DNA of 64,000 bases, taken from assembly GCA_965229605.1 (NCBI GenBank), contig OZ245892.1, positions 2,294,001 to 2,358,000 on the forward strand. The letters run 5' to 3'. This DNA comes from G965229605 sp965229605. Its GTDB lineage: Bacteria; Pseudomonadota; Alphaproteobacteria; CBDDJK01. The position numbers and the translations under genes were made by a program. The notes beneath the pieces were generated by a model, which saw nothing but the letters and a program-made list of their open reading frames with translations, did not search any database and had not been told where the DNA came from. Below, piece by piece: positions 17,257 through 29,035 of the stretch (position 1 is its first letter; every line of letters begins with the position of its first letter).

Positions 17257-17451
17257 ACAGGGGTTTCCATCTATATTGTTTTGTTCATATACGTCTCTTG
17301 ATTGCACGAGTATAATTTTCGGGATTGATTTATACAAGCCGCGATTGCCCTGTAGATAAAGGGGATTTACCTTGACAAATTTGATGATCTATTTAAGGTT
17401 AAGCGCATTAAATATGTTCTATGGAATTATTAGGGAACCATAGAGGGAATC

Positions 17452-17805
17452 ATGAAAAATCTTATGATTGATACGCTTGGCTATGCGGAAGCTTTGGAAC
17501 AATCCGGTTTTTCCAGGGAGCAGGCAAAAGGGGCGGCTAAAGCATTAAACAACACTGTTGGCGAAGAACTGGCAACCAAAGCAGACCTGGCCCAGTTAGG
17601 TGGCGAATTACGCACTGAAATGGCCCAGTTAGGCAGCGAATTGCGCGCTGAAATAGCTGATACACGCACTGGATTAAGTGCTGAAATAAATGAATTGCGG
17701 ACTGAAATAACTGAAGTCAAGGGGGACATTAAACTTCTTCGCTGGATGCTTGGCATTGTTGTTATTGCGGTTGTCATCCCTCTTGTTCGTGATTTTCTGC
17801 TTTAG
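17452..17805 (+). CDS. DUF1640-like coiled-coil protein with C-terminal membrane anchor
   Basis: A 117-residue protein resembling the DUF1640/CCDC90 group. An N-terminal segment (DTLGYAEALEQSGFSREQAKGAAKAL) is followed by a repetitive coiled coil with near-heptad repeats ELRTEMAQLGSELRAEIADTR…ELRTEITEVKGDIK (about residues 50–97) and one C-terminal membrane helix (WMLGIVVIAVVIPLVRDFLL). Such small proteins are common and mobile in alphaproteobacteria; their function is unknown. It stands alone between divergent metG and the rRNA operon. Confidence 0.65.
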   Translation: MKNLMIDTLGYAEALEQSGFSREQAKGAAKALNNTVGEELATKADLAQLGGELRTEMAQLGSELRAEIADTRTGLSAEINELRTEITEVKGDIKLLRWMLGIVVIAVVIPLVRDFLL

Positions 17806-18442
17806 ATCATCTCTATGCGTTCATACACTTGCTGCACGGGGGCAAGATTCTTGAAATGCGATTGTCCGAATAAATTTGCTGCAGAGCAGAAAAACTGGTT
17901 GACCATATCAAATCTGCCCGCTATAAGCCCCCTCACGTCTGCGGCTTGAAGATTCGTCTGTGCCGCATAGACCGTTAAATCGCGGGGCATTGTAAGACCT
18001 GCTTTTTAACCTTGAAATGTTTTCTGCATCAATATGCGTGTCATGATGGAAGGCGTTTAGCCGGACATATAAATGACGTGTCCTTTAAAAAGGGCAAGTC
18101 CTTTAATTGGCGAGTGTGGGGATGCATGTTATTTGATAAATATCTGTTGTTTAAGATATGTTTGTCGAACATCGTTGATTTTTGAAAGGGATACGCGGGC
18201 GGTTGTCGGCTGCGCTGGATGTCTATGGCTGTGTACGCCATGTCATCTCGAAAGACGCGTTTGGTGCCGGTTATTGTCATTTTGACGATAGCTTCTCCAG
18301 ACCGTTTTCCAGCACTGACTAAACACGTTTGCGTATCATTAGTACGCCAAATTTGTGCGCATTCTCTATTGCGGTATATTTTATCGCTTATAGGTAGAGA
18401 ATGTATATATGTCAGTGCCAGGACCCCGTTTGAGATGAAACG
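17806..18442. other. Intergenic region upstream of the rRNA operon
   Basis: No convincing gene. A 62-codon minus-strand frame (17802–17990) resembles nothing I know. The stretch from about 18180 to 18430 should hold the rRNA promoter and leader; a TTGACG occurs at about 18291 and an AT-rich TATATTTTAT at about 18376, but I cannot assign a promoter with confidence. Confidence 0.4.
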
Positions 18443-19963
<1,521 letters not shown>

Positions 19964-20198
19964 GAAAATCGATGAGGATGTCTTTAAGGCCTCTTCTCCT
20001 TTTTCATCTATATAAGCTGAGACTTTCAGGTTTTACTTGAAAGATTTCAGCAAACACACGATCCCTCAAGGATTGTTTTTAGCGTATAACAGGCAGGCTT
20101 TCAGGCTGCCGCAGCCGTCCACGCATCCCTTTCTTCAATCAAAGACATATCGGTTAATGTCATATGCAAGCGCGTTTGCCCATTTGCCCGTTAATTTG

Positions 20199-20267
<69 letters not shown>

Positions 20268-20275
<8 letters not shown>

Positions 20276-20348
20276 ATATGGGCCCAAACAAAATGAGCCC
20301 ACCAATATGGGCCCAAAAGAACAGGCCCACCAAATACGGGGCTCACTA
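20268..20348 (+). repeat. Tandem ~29-nt repeats derived from the tRNA-Ile 3' end
   Basis: Three units begin in the tRNA-Ile acceptor end. A 21-nt sequence at 20268–20288 (GCCCACCAATATGG then GCCCAAA) recurs exactly at 20297–20317, and a degenerate third unit (GGCCCACCAAATACGGGGC) starts at 20324. Each contains the tRNA end CCCACCA. The GGGCCC cores are self-complementary, so each unit can fold or pair with its neighbour. Slippage duplication of the tRNA tail is the simplest origin. Confidence 0.8.
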
Positions 20349-20405
20349 AACTGGCGCCAGCATATAACCCAGAATATAACATTGATACCGGTGGATTCTT
20401 CGTGC

Positions 20406-20478
20406 GGGGCCGTAGCTCAGTTGGGAGAGCGCTAGCTTTGCAAGCTTGAGGTCACCGGTTCGATCCCGGTCGGCTCCA
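20406..20478 (+). tRNA. tRNA-Ala (TGC)
   Basis: Second spacer tRNA. Acceptor GGGGCCG pairs with CGGCTCC (one G·T), anticodon TGC at 20439–20441, T-loop GTTCGAT. After the discriminator A the genome reads GAG, so CCA must be added after transcription, unlike the tRNA-Ile just upstream. Confidence 0.95.
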
Positions 20479-20872
20479 GAGTCCACCTAACCAATCCAGA
20501 CGACATACAGATAATCTCCTTTAAAAAAGGATATTATCTGTATCTCTTCAAAAGGATACAAAACACACCACGGGTGCTTTTACCCGGGTGGCCGATCTTG
20601 TCGTAAAATCGTGAATAATTTACTGTGAACAGCCGGGATGATGTTTCTGACTTGCTCAGCAACCAATCCACAAAGATAATAATCTTTAAAAGGCCGTTCA
20701 TAGATCCATTTCTTTCCGTAAAGTGTTGGATTGCGTCCGGGTTTTCGGATGTGGTTCGACTCAAGCGATATGTCACCAGTTAATGTTATCAGTATCAGTC
20801 ATGGACAAAGGTTAAACCCGGTTTGGCAGGTTTTTGCCCCCGGTTTTTGCCGTTGTGTGTGACGCATGTGTA
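20479..20872. other. Spacer between tRNA-Ala and 23S rRNA
   Basis: No gene seen. It holds a short hairpin (ATAATCTCCTTTAAAAAAGGATATTAT, two parts around 20511–20535) and should contain the 5' strand of the 23S processing stem. Confidence 0.4.
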
Positions 20873-23650
<2,778 letters not shown>

Positions 23651-23847
23651 GCGTCGCATATAACGGCAAAAACCGTCCAAAACCTTAAAACAGGTTTAAT
23701 AACGTTTTTTCCGGTCATGCGCCGATAACATTAGCAAAATAAAAGCACATACCCTATTACTGAGTTGAACAATGCGTGACCCGGATACATCCGGCACTTT
23801 ACGAAATGAAATGGATAAAAAATCAGGTGAGTAGAACGGGAGATCGT

Positions 23848-23989
23848 TCCAAATTCACGATCTGGTGGTTATGGCGGAGGGCTCAACACCCGATCCCATT
23901 CCGAACTCGGAAGTGAAAGCCTCCAGCGCCGATGGTACTTCAGCTCAAGCTGCGGAAGAGTAGGTCGCCGCCAGGTCTTGAATTTGGAT
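23848..23989 (+). promoter_or_regulatory. Inverted repeat bracketing 5S rRNA (processing stem)
   Basis: TTCCAAATTCA at about 23847–23857 is complementary to TGAATTTGGA at 23980–23989, immediately outside the 5S gene. Paired in the transcript they extend the 5S terminal helix and would present a double-stranded site for RNase III/RNase E-type maturation. Confidence 0.6.
23859..23977 (+). rRNA. 5S ribosomal RNA
   Basis: A 119-nt 5S rRNA. It starts GATCTGGTGGTTATGGCGGAGG and ends GAGTAGGTCGCCGCCAGGTC, with the conserved loop ACCCGATCCCATTCCGAACTCGG in two overlapping parts. The ends pair as helix I. Confidence 0.96.
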
Positions 23990-24180
23990 CATCCCCCCCT
24001 TTTTCCCTCTTTCACCCTGTTTATCCTTTATTTTCTTATCTTTTATTTTCTGGGCCTTTCCGGGAAAAAGCCTTTCATTTTACTATTTTTTACCCTTTAC
24101 TGATCAAATCTCTGACCAGATAATTTTTCTGGAAGTTATTTTTATACGGGTGCCAGATGATTTGTGCTGGCAGGCATTAT

Positions 24181-24290
<110 letters not shown>

Positions 24291-24320
24291 TTATGGGCAG
24301 CATTTGAAGCTGCGAAGAAA

Positions 24321-24458
24321 GCAGGTTCAAACGCCGCATCAAGGCAGAGATGCTCTGCCGTTTTGCGCAGCAAATAACGCAAGTACCCGATTTGCGTAGC
24401 AAATGTAGCAAATACAAGGGCGGCAACGCCCGACTAAAACCTACCCCCGCAACCAATA
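24321..24458 (+). repeat. tRNA-fMet-derived repeat, copy 1 (3' half only)
   Basis: Starts GCAGGTTCAAACGCCGCAT and ends with the tRNA-fMet 3' end CCCCCGCAACCAATA (24444–24458), identical to the end of the intact tRNA (24246–24260). Between them lies the island-specific segment with hairpins GGCAGAGATGCTCTGCC and ATTTGCGtAGCAAAT. The 5' half of the tRNA is missing. This looks like a displaced tRNA 3' end, as left when an element integrates into a tRNA gene. Confidence 0.75.
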
Positions 24459-24460
24459 TC

Positions 24461-24484
24461 AAACCGCCCTAATCGGGCGGTTTT
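24461..24484 (+). terminator. Rho-independent terminator after displaced tRNA-fMet 3' end
   Basis: AACCGCCC, loop TAATC, GGGCGGTT followed by TTTT. It directly follows the displaced CAACCAATA and may be the original terminator of the tRNA-fMet gene, now separated from it by the repeat. Confidence 0.75.
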
Positions 24485-24778
24485 GTCGTTTTTGGCGTGA
24501 GGGTGAGTTAATGAACCGCCGGTTCGAGAGAACGCCCCGTCAAATAGACGCCCAGCATGCTGGATATATACCCGCACACGATATTTGGTGAAATTTGCGC
24601 TAGAATGTAAAACACTGACGGCGCGACAAACTGGTAGAAAAGTATATAGCAAAATAAGTATTTGATAGAATTAATAAAATTACCAACAAATAGTAAGAAA
24701 AAACCATTGCCAAGAAGTTCAATTTACATTAGTTATTATAACATATTAAGTATTCTTAGGTAAAAAGAGGGTTAAGCT
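24485..24778. other. AT-rich leader of the unknown cargo operon
   Basis: No gene seen. The last 150 bp are very AT-rich, unlike the host genes, and should contain the promoter for the two-gene module; I cannot pick out a single -35/-10 pair. The change in composition marks acquired DNA. Confidence 0.4.
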
Positions 24779-25237
24779 GTGTCAATCGGAAGTAGTGATG
24801 ATTCCGCTAAGATGCGGGAGCATACATACAACGGTAAAGCTAACGCGGAATTGTTCGTGGAAGTGTATACTAAGTTTGTAACTGCTCCTTCTATTAACTG
24901 TACGGATACAGTTAGTTCCGAAATTATTAAAGGCATAGCGGAATGGGTCAAATCTAAAACAGGTAAATACCTGACAATCTGTGATACGTTGGCAAAAGCC
25001 TTTTTTAGGTACATTAGCAAACATGTCGCAGATATAATAGAATTTGAAGTAAAACCAAACCAGTTTGATATAAGTGGAGTTTTTAATATTCCACCTACTT
25101 ATCAGGTCGTTGCAGCACGCCCTGATGGCTCACCTAAGATAAGGGAAGTTGGGCCTCTACAGATTTCAACATTAACAGTTAAGTTTGATACTATTAGTCA
25201 GAATAAAATCACAATCAATTATCTGGCTGTAAGATAA
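24779..25237 (+). CDS. Unrecognised protein, first gene of tRNA-fMet island cargo module 1
   Basis: A 152-residue protein with a GTG start (MSIGSSDDSAKMREHTYNGK); the next Met is residue 12. It is predicted soluble, with no signal peptide or membrane segment. The N-terminal two thirds look helical (VEVYTKFVTAPSINCTDTVSSEIIKGIAEWVKSKTGKYLTICDTLAKAFFRYISKHVADII), and the end is beta-rich (YQVVAARPDGSPKIREVGPLQISTLTVKFDTIS). I recognise no family. Its AT-rich codon use differs from the chromosomal genes on either side. It ends 7 bp before the second gene, so the pair is an operon. Position between tRNA-fMet repeats, beside an abortive-infection module, makes a defence role a reasonable guess only. 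Confidence 0.65.
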   Translation: MSIGSSDDSAKMREHTYNGKANAELFVEVYTKFVTAPSINCTDTVSSEIIKGIAEWVKSKTGKYLTICDTLAKAFFRYISKHVADIIEFEVKPNQFDISGVFNIPPTYQVVAARPDGSPKIREVGPLQISTLTVKFDTISQNKITINYLAVR

Positions 25238-25244
25238 TTACACC

Positions 25245-26192
25245 GTGCCAGCGACTTTCAAATCTAGACGGTTCGTATCGAACTTCGCGAAAATTATTTT
25301 TTCGCATCTTATTCCCATTGTGCGTGCTGGAAGCATGGTTTCTCCCGCTGCTCTTGGTGGCAGTGTTTTGGGGTATGACACGAAACCTTTAAGTGAACGT
25401 GCTACTTTAGATTATTCATATAACGATTATGCTAAAATTGATGATCTTTGTGATGAAATTTATACTCGCAAAATCGCAGCCTCTGATGCAAATGAATGTG
25501 ACCGTCAAGGTCAAGAAATAGAAGCACTGGAGGGGCTTAATCCAGAATTTATACAGCTGTTTTTTCCAAGGTTAAATGAAGTAGAACGCCAAAAAGTTAG
25601 ACACTTGGTGGTGTTATCACTTTTTCTGAGAATTATTGATTCCTTTGGTCAATTGGAATCATTACTGTTACATTTATACAATCGGCTTACAAAAACCACA
25701 CCGATAATCATTGGTGATGATGGATACACAAAATACGGCGGCAGTATTGTGCTTGCCATTGTAGATGGAAATTCAGCAAGGCTTTTTAAGATAAAAAACA
25801 CCTCGTTAGTTTCTTGTTCTGTAATTGCTTTTTTAGAAATCAATAGAGACGAAGAGGCGAATTTGGATTTCTATTTTAGCGCAGAAGGTACACTTGCACT
25901 CTCCGCAGAGGATGGTGATTCAGTTAGCATTAAAGAAAAATCGCTTGTGGTTATTGGAGAGCGCAATGGCGATGAAGATATCCAGTTGCTTATCCGGCAA
26001 TATTGCGGACCCGTTGATTCAAATAGCGAGAAAATAAAATTGGCGTACTATAAAGATGGAAGCCACAAAGAAGAGAACCTGCCTGTTGGCGACCTGGTTG
26101 GGGTGGTTGTTGGGGCTTTAAGCTTTGAAGATACCAAAGAGATTTTAAGTATTTACGATGCCCCAGAAATTGTTTTCCCACAGCGTAATTAA
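25245..26192 (+). CDS. Unrecognised protein, second gene of tRNA-fMet island cargo module 1
   Basis: A 315-residue protein starting with GTG (MPATFKSRRFVSNFAK), or possibly at Met31 (25335). After a basic N-terminus there is a weakly hydrophobic stretch (AKIIFSHLIPIVRAGSMVSPAALGGSVLGY), a helical middle with a leucine-rich run (VRHLVVLSLFLRIIDSFGQLESLLLHLYNRL) and a beta-rich, acidic C-terminal half (GGSIVLAIVDGNSARLFKIKNTSLVSCSVIAFLEINRDEE). No catalytic motif is evident and I do not recognise the family. The AT-rich codon use matches its partner, so both arrived together. It is followed by the second tRNA-fMet-like repeat. Confidence 0.65.
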   Translation: MPATFKSRRFVSNFAKIIFSHLIPIVRAGSMVSPAALGGSVLGYDTKPLSERATLDYSYNDYAKIDDLCDEIYTRKIAASDANECDRQGQEIEALEGLNPEFIQLFFPRLNEVERQKVRHLVVLSLFLRIIDSFGQLESLLLHLYNRLTKTTPIIIGDDGYTKYGGSIVLAIVDGNSARLFKIKNTSLVSCSVIAFLEINRDEEANLDFYFSAEGTLALSAEDGDSVSIKEKSLVVIGERNGDEDIQLLIRQYCGPVDSNSEKIKLAYYKDGSHKEENLPVGDLVGVVVGALSFEDTKEILSIYDAPEIVFPQRN

Positions 26193-26376
26193 TAACTGTG
26201 CCTATCCTGAATAATTAACCTATATTTTTATCCACCGCTTTAATTGCAATAATTGAGGTCTTGGGAACACCGTTAAATTGGGCGGACACCTGACATATCC
26301 CCGTGACATCAGAAACACTTAATCTTACAGTGTTTTTATACGCATGCCAGACGGTTTTGCTGGTGAATATTATTAT

Positions 26377-26586
26377 CGTGGGGTGGAGCAGCCCGGTAGC
26401 TCGCCCTAACGGACTGTAAGGCTCATAACCTGAAGGTCGCAGGTTCAAACGCCGCATAGTATCTGTGTCAAGGGGCAGAGATGCTCTGCCGGTTTGCGCA
26501 GCAAATAACGCAAGTACCCGATTTGCGCAGCAAATGTCACAAATACACAGGACACCGCCCGACTAAAACCTACCCCCCAACCAATA
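26377..26586 (+). pseudogene. Interrupted tRNA-fMet copy 2 with hairpin-rich insertion
   Basis: The 5' part matches tRNA-fMet (CGTGGGGTGGAGCAGCCCGG), then TCA of the anticodon stem is replaced by 16 nt (CCCTAACGGACTGTAA), then the anticodon arm and GGTTCAAA of the T-loop match again. Here about 120 nt are inserted (CGCCGCAT… to …GACTAAAACCT) before the 3' end ACCCCCCAACCAATA. The acceptor 3' strand has lost one G. About 45 bp upstream (TTTTTATACGCATGCCAGA…) also resemble the region before the intact tRNA, so the promoter was copied too. It cannot fold as a functional tRNA. Confidence 0.8.
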
Positions 26587-26636
26587 TACTGAAGGGTCAG
26601 GTTGCATAGGTGGCCCATCGCAGAGTTGCACAGGCG

Positions 26637-27311
26637 TTATTTTCTCAAGTTGGTGAGCAGTCCAACGATTTCTCCAATCGCTGTGAATGGTTCCGGCTCA
26701 TCATGGGCAGTAAAACGCGCCGCCAAGCGCGCGGCTCTTTGTTTCGACGCTTCCAAATGCTCTCGGGTGAATTTGAAGGCTCCACTATATCCTTTCTCAT
26801 AATCAGGAAAATGAACCTTTAGCCTACGCATTACTTCATCCCTATGTATCGGGGCCTGAACATCTTCAAAATGTAAAAGGAGCCAAAGCTCAAAACTTGG
26901 CACAGAGGCAATCGCCTTAAATGAAATAATTTGCTTATTATCGTTTTTCAATTTGCCATTCAGGGATTCTGCCTCACACAAAGCATCATGGAAGGATTGA
27001 TGCTCGTCACGGTCAAAGACAGCATAGACTTGCTCAAACGCCCGCTTTTGGACGCCTTTGTGTATATCTCCTTGCTCAAAGAGACATTTTGCGTATTCGA
27101 CGACTTGAATTGGGGATGTTCCCAAAGCACTTGGGTGTATCTGCACGTTTGCTGTCTGAAGCCTGAATGTTGAGCGGATTTCTTTAAAGTACAAAGGCTC
27201 GGTTTTAGTGCCCTCAGAAACGATCAATATTCGATCATAACTGGCCCGTTTATTGACTTTTCGTTCAAGATGGCGTTTTTGCCGCTCTTTAGGGGAATTA
27301 TCACGCACCAT
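26637..27311 (-). CDS. RloB-family toprim protein, second component of AbiL-like defence pair
   Basis: A 224-residue RloB-domain protein. The toprim-like core is YDRILIVSEGTKTEPLYFKEI, with the catalytic-type glutamate, and AVFDRDEHQSF with the acidic pair; SVPSFELWLLLHFEDVQAP is the conserved RloB C-terminal segment. RloB proteins occur with an AAA ATPase in the lactococcal AbiL abortive-infection system and relatives, where the toprim protein is the likely nuclease. Its ATG overlaps the ATPase stop as TAATG, so the two are made in fixed ratio. Nuclease activity is inferred from family membership. Confidence 0.82.
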   Translation of the reverse strand: MVRDNSPKERQKRHLERKVNKRASYDRILIVSEGTKTEPLYFKEIRSTFRLQTANVQIHPSALGTSPIQVVEYAKCLFEQGDIHKGVQKRAFEQVYAVFDRDEHQSFHDALCEAESLNGKLKNDNKQIISFKAIASVPSFELWLLLHFEDVQAPIHRDEVMRRLKVHFPDYEKGYSGAFKFTREHLEASKQRAARLAARFTAHDEPEPFTAIGEIVGLLTNLRK

Positions 27312-28579
27312 TAATGTTTGAGCCCTTCACCATGATCTATAAATGGAATTCCGCCATAGCGGCCCATCAGATAGCCACGCTCAAGCGCTTCATTTTTGCG
27401 CGGGCTGTATTCTGACAAGGCAACTAATTCTGTGGCCTCGTCATGGTTCTTCTCAACCAGCCATACTTGATCCCGACGAAATAGATCAGGAGCATCTAGA
27501 AGCGACGTATCATGGGTACTAAAAATCAGCTGAGCATTTCCCACGTTCACGGAAGGCTTATGGAATAGCTCTACCAGTTCTCGCACTAATAGTGTATGAA
27601 GGCTCGTATCAAGTTCATCGATTACCAACGTCGGGCCTTTGCTCAGGATATCCAGTACAGGGCCTGCAAGGAAAAATAGGTTTCGCGTTCCACTGGACTC
27701 GTCAGCGAGGTCAAAAATAGCTTTTCCGTTTTCAGTTACATGATGAAACCGGATTTTTTGCTCTTCGATTTCCTCTTGCCGCACCTCTGTCTTCCCTGCA
27801 GCTATATCGAAATGGAAAGTCTGTCCAGGCACTTTTCGTGTCTCAATGTCAATATCATTAATGCTTATATCGGCTGCAGTCAGGAAGTCGCATATTTCTC
27901 TTTTGTCTTTGGTTTCTCCAAGCATGCCAATGGAGAAACCCTGGTTTAGTTTTGCTGCTTCGTTGAATATCACCAACTGCGATGAAAACCAGTCGAATAC
28001 GACCCTTAAAGGCTCACTGTTCAACTGAGATGCCATCGACAAAAATAAGGAATTAGGACGCGTTGCCTTTTCCCAGAGATTCTTTGGTCCTTTTAGACTG
28101 GAGCCAAACTCGTAGATATCCTTGCCTGAATCGACATCAAAATAGCGCTCAAACCAGCGCTGTGGTTTGAAGGACTTGTAAACGAGTAAATGCTCGCCGA
28201 CTATACGTTCGGGTGTCATTGAAAAGCCGTATTGATAGCGCACTTTCCCGAGTAAAAAGGTGACTTCAAATTCAGTGGCTTCGTTAGCTGAGGATTTATC
28301 TAAACGAAAGGGTTGAACGCCGAAGGGTTGACCTGGCTGGATCACCGTCGCTGACTCCAGCACCACGCCACGCATGTACTGAAGGGCCTTGATTAAATTT
28401 GATTTTCCACTCGCATTGGCACCGTAAATGACGGCACTACGAAGAATAGACGGGATTGCCGGGACGCCTGTATTCACCGCATGAGTGTCCATCAGAGTTT
28501 TATCTTTTGAACCAGCAAGACTCAAAACCTGCTCATCTCTGATTGAGCGAAAGTTTTTAACTCTGAATTCTATTAGCAT
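27311..28579 (-). CDS. AAA15/21-type ATPase, first component of AbiL-like defence pair
   Basis: A 422-residue SMC/OLD-like ATPase. Walker A is YGANASGKSNLIKAL (GANASGKS at about residues 53–60), Walker B is TLVIDELDTSLHTLL (about 325), and FSTHDTSLLD follows as the switch histidine region. The N-terminus MLIEFRVKNFRSIRDEQVLSL is characteristic of the group. Paired with RloB it resembles AbiLi–AbiLii; PARIS (AriA–AriB) has a related ATPase but a different toprim partner. The pair would sense a phage product and trigger growth arrest. Transcribed from a promoter next to the third tRNA-fMet repeat. Confidence 0.83.
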   Translation of the reverse strand: MLIEFRVKNFRSIRDEQVLSLAGSKDKTLMDTHAVNTGVPAIPSILRSAVIYGANASGKSNLIKALQYMRGVVLESATVIQPGQPFGVQPFRLDKSSANEATEFEVTFLLGKVRYQYGFSMTPERIVGEHLLVYKSFKPQRWFERYFDVDSGKDIYEFGSSLKGPKNLWEKATRPNSLFLSMASQLNSEPLRVVFDWFSSQLVIFNEAAKLNQGFSIGMLGETKDKREICDFLTAADISINDIDIETRKVPGQTFHFDIAAGKTEVRQEEIEEQKIRFHHVTENGKAIFDLADESSGTRNLFFLAGPVLDILSKGPTLVIDELDTSLHTLLVRELVELFHKPSVNVGNAQLIFSTHDTSLLDAPDLFRRDQVWLVEKNHDEATELVALSEYSPRKNEALERGYLMGRYGGIPFIDHGEGLKH

Positions 28580-28611
28580 TTTATAATTTCCATATTATTA
28601 ATATTCATGCT

Positions 28612-28640
28612 TATTTTTCAGAAGAAATGCAAAATGTCAA
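28612..28640 (-). promoter_or_regulatory. Candidate promoter of the AbiL-like operon
   Basis: On the minus strand a perfect TTGACA (28640–28635) is followed after 17 bp by AAAATA (28617–28612), 33 bp before the ATPase ATG. The -10 is weak but the region is AT-rich; it lies between the operon and tRNA-fMet repeat copy 3. Confidence 0.45.
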
Positions 28641-28697
28641 TTTATTTTACATTTTTGTGCACTGACAGGTAGTTTTTGCTGGAAAGCGTATTATTAT

Positions 28698-28827
28698 CGC
28701 GGGGTGGAGCAGCCCGGTCGCTCGCCCTAACGGACTGTAAGGCTCATAACCTGAAGGTCGCAGGTTCAAACGCCGCATAGTATCTGTGTCGAGGGGCAGA
28801 GATGCTCTGCCGGTTTGCGGAGCAAAT
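28698..28827 (+). pseudogene. Interrupted tRNA-fMet copy 3, truncated
   Basis: Same structure as copy 2: tRNA-fMet 5' part (CGCGGGGTGGAGCAGCCCGG), the same 16-nt replacement in the anticodon stem (CCCTAACGGACTGTAA), the anticodon and T-arm through GGTTCAAA, then the insertion CGCCGCATAGTATCTGTGTC and hairpin GGCAGAGATGCTCTGCC. Similarity fades after AGCAAATGAC, where an IS3-type remnant begins, so the 3' tRNA end is lost. About 40 bp upstream also match copies 1 and 2. Confidence 0.78.
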
Positions 28828-28837
28828 GACGGCAACT

Positions 28838-28996
28838 CAATGGTGTGAACGCGTACAGGTGCAATGGGGACTCTGGACTTATAACAATGAACGCCCTAAT
28901 ATGGCATCGGTGGCATCACACCAGCTATGAAACTGGAACAGGCTACCAACTTAAAGCTGTCTACTGCTAACCTCATCTAAATTTGGGGGGATTACC
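28838..28996 (+). mobile_element. IS3-family insertion sequence remnant (transposase C-terminus and right end)
   Basis: One frame reads QWGLWTYNNERPNMA, the conserved end of an IS3-group transposase core (YNNERPN). After a frameshift near 28910 the sequence continues as GGITPAMKLEQA in another frame, the normal continuation. The stop TAA at 28978–28980 is followed by GGGGGGATTACC (28985–28996), an IS3-family right-end inverted repeat. Everything upstream in the transposase is gone; it joins directly to tRNA-fMet repeat copy 3. Confidence 0.7.
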
Positions 28997-29035
28997 CCTA
29001 GAGTTGCCCACTGACTGATCAAAGGAAGTCAGAAT

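Noticed and set aside
17802..17990. A 62-codon minus-strand frame between the DUF1640-like gene and the rRNA operon
   Set aside because: No recognisable similarity, no ribosome site, and it overlaps the end of the preceding gene; left as unassigned.
26215..26457. Minus-strand frame with RRLNLRPSGYEPYSPLGRATG, also present in the frame at 28647–28835, and VAGAGFEPATFRL at 24214–24462
   Set aside because: These are antisense readings of the tRNA-fMet and its copies. Peptides of this kind are classic spurious calls over tRNA genes.
26442..26572. Group I intron in tRNA-fMet
   Set aside because: The insert is only ~120 nt, shows no group I core, and the tRNA halves carry other changes (16-nt replacement, lost acceptor base), so splicing to a working tRNA is unlikely.
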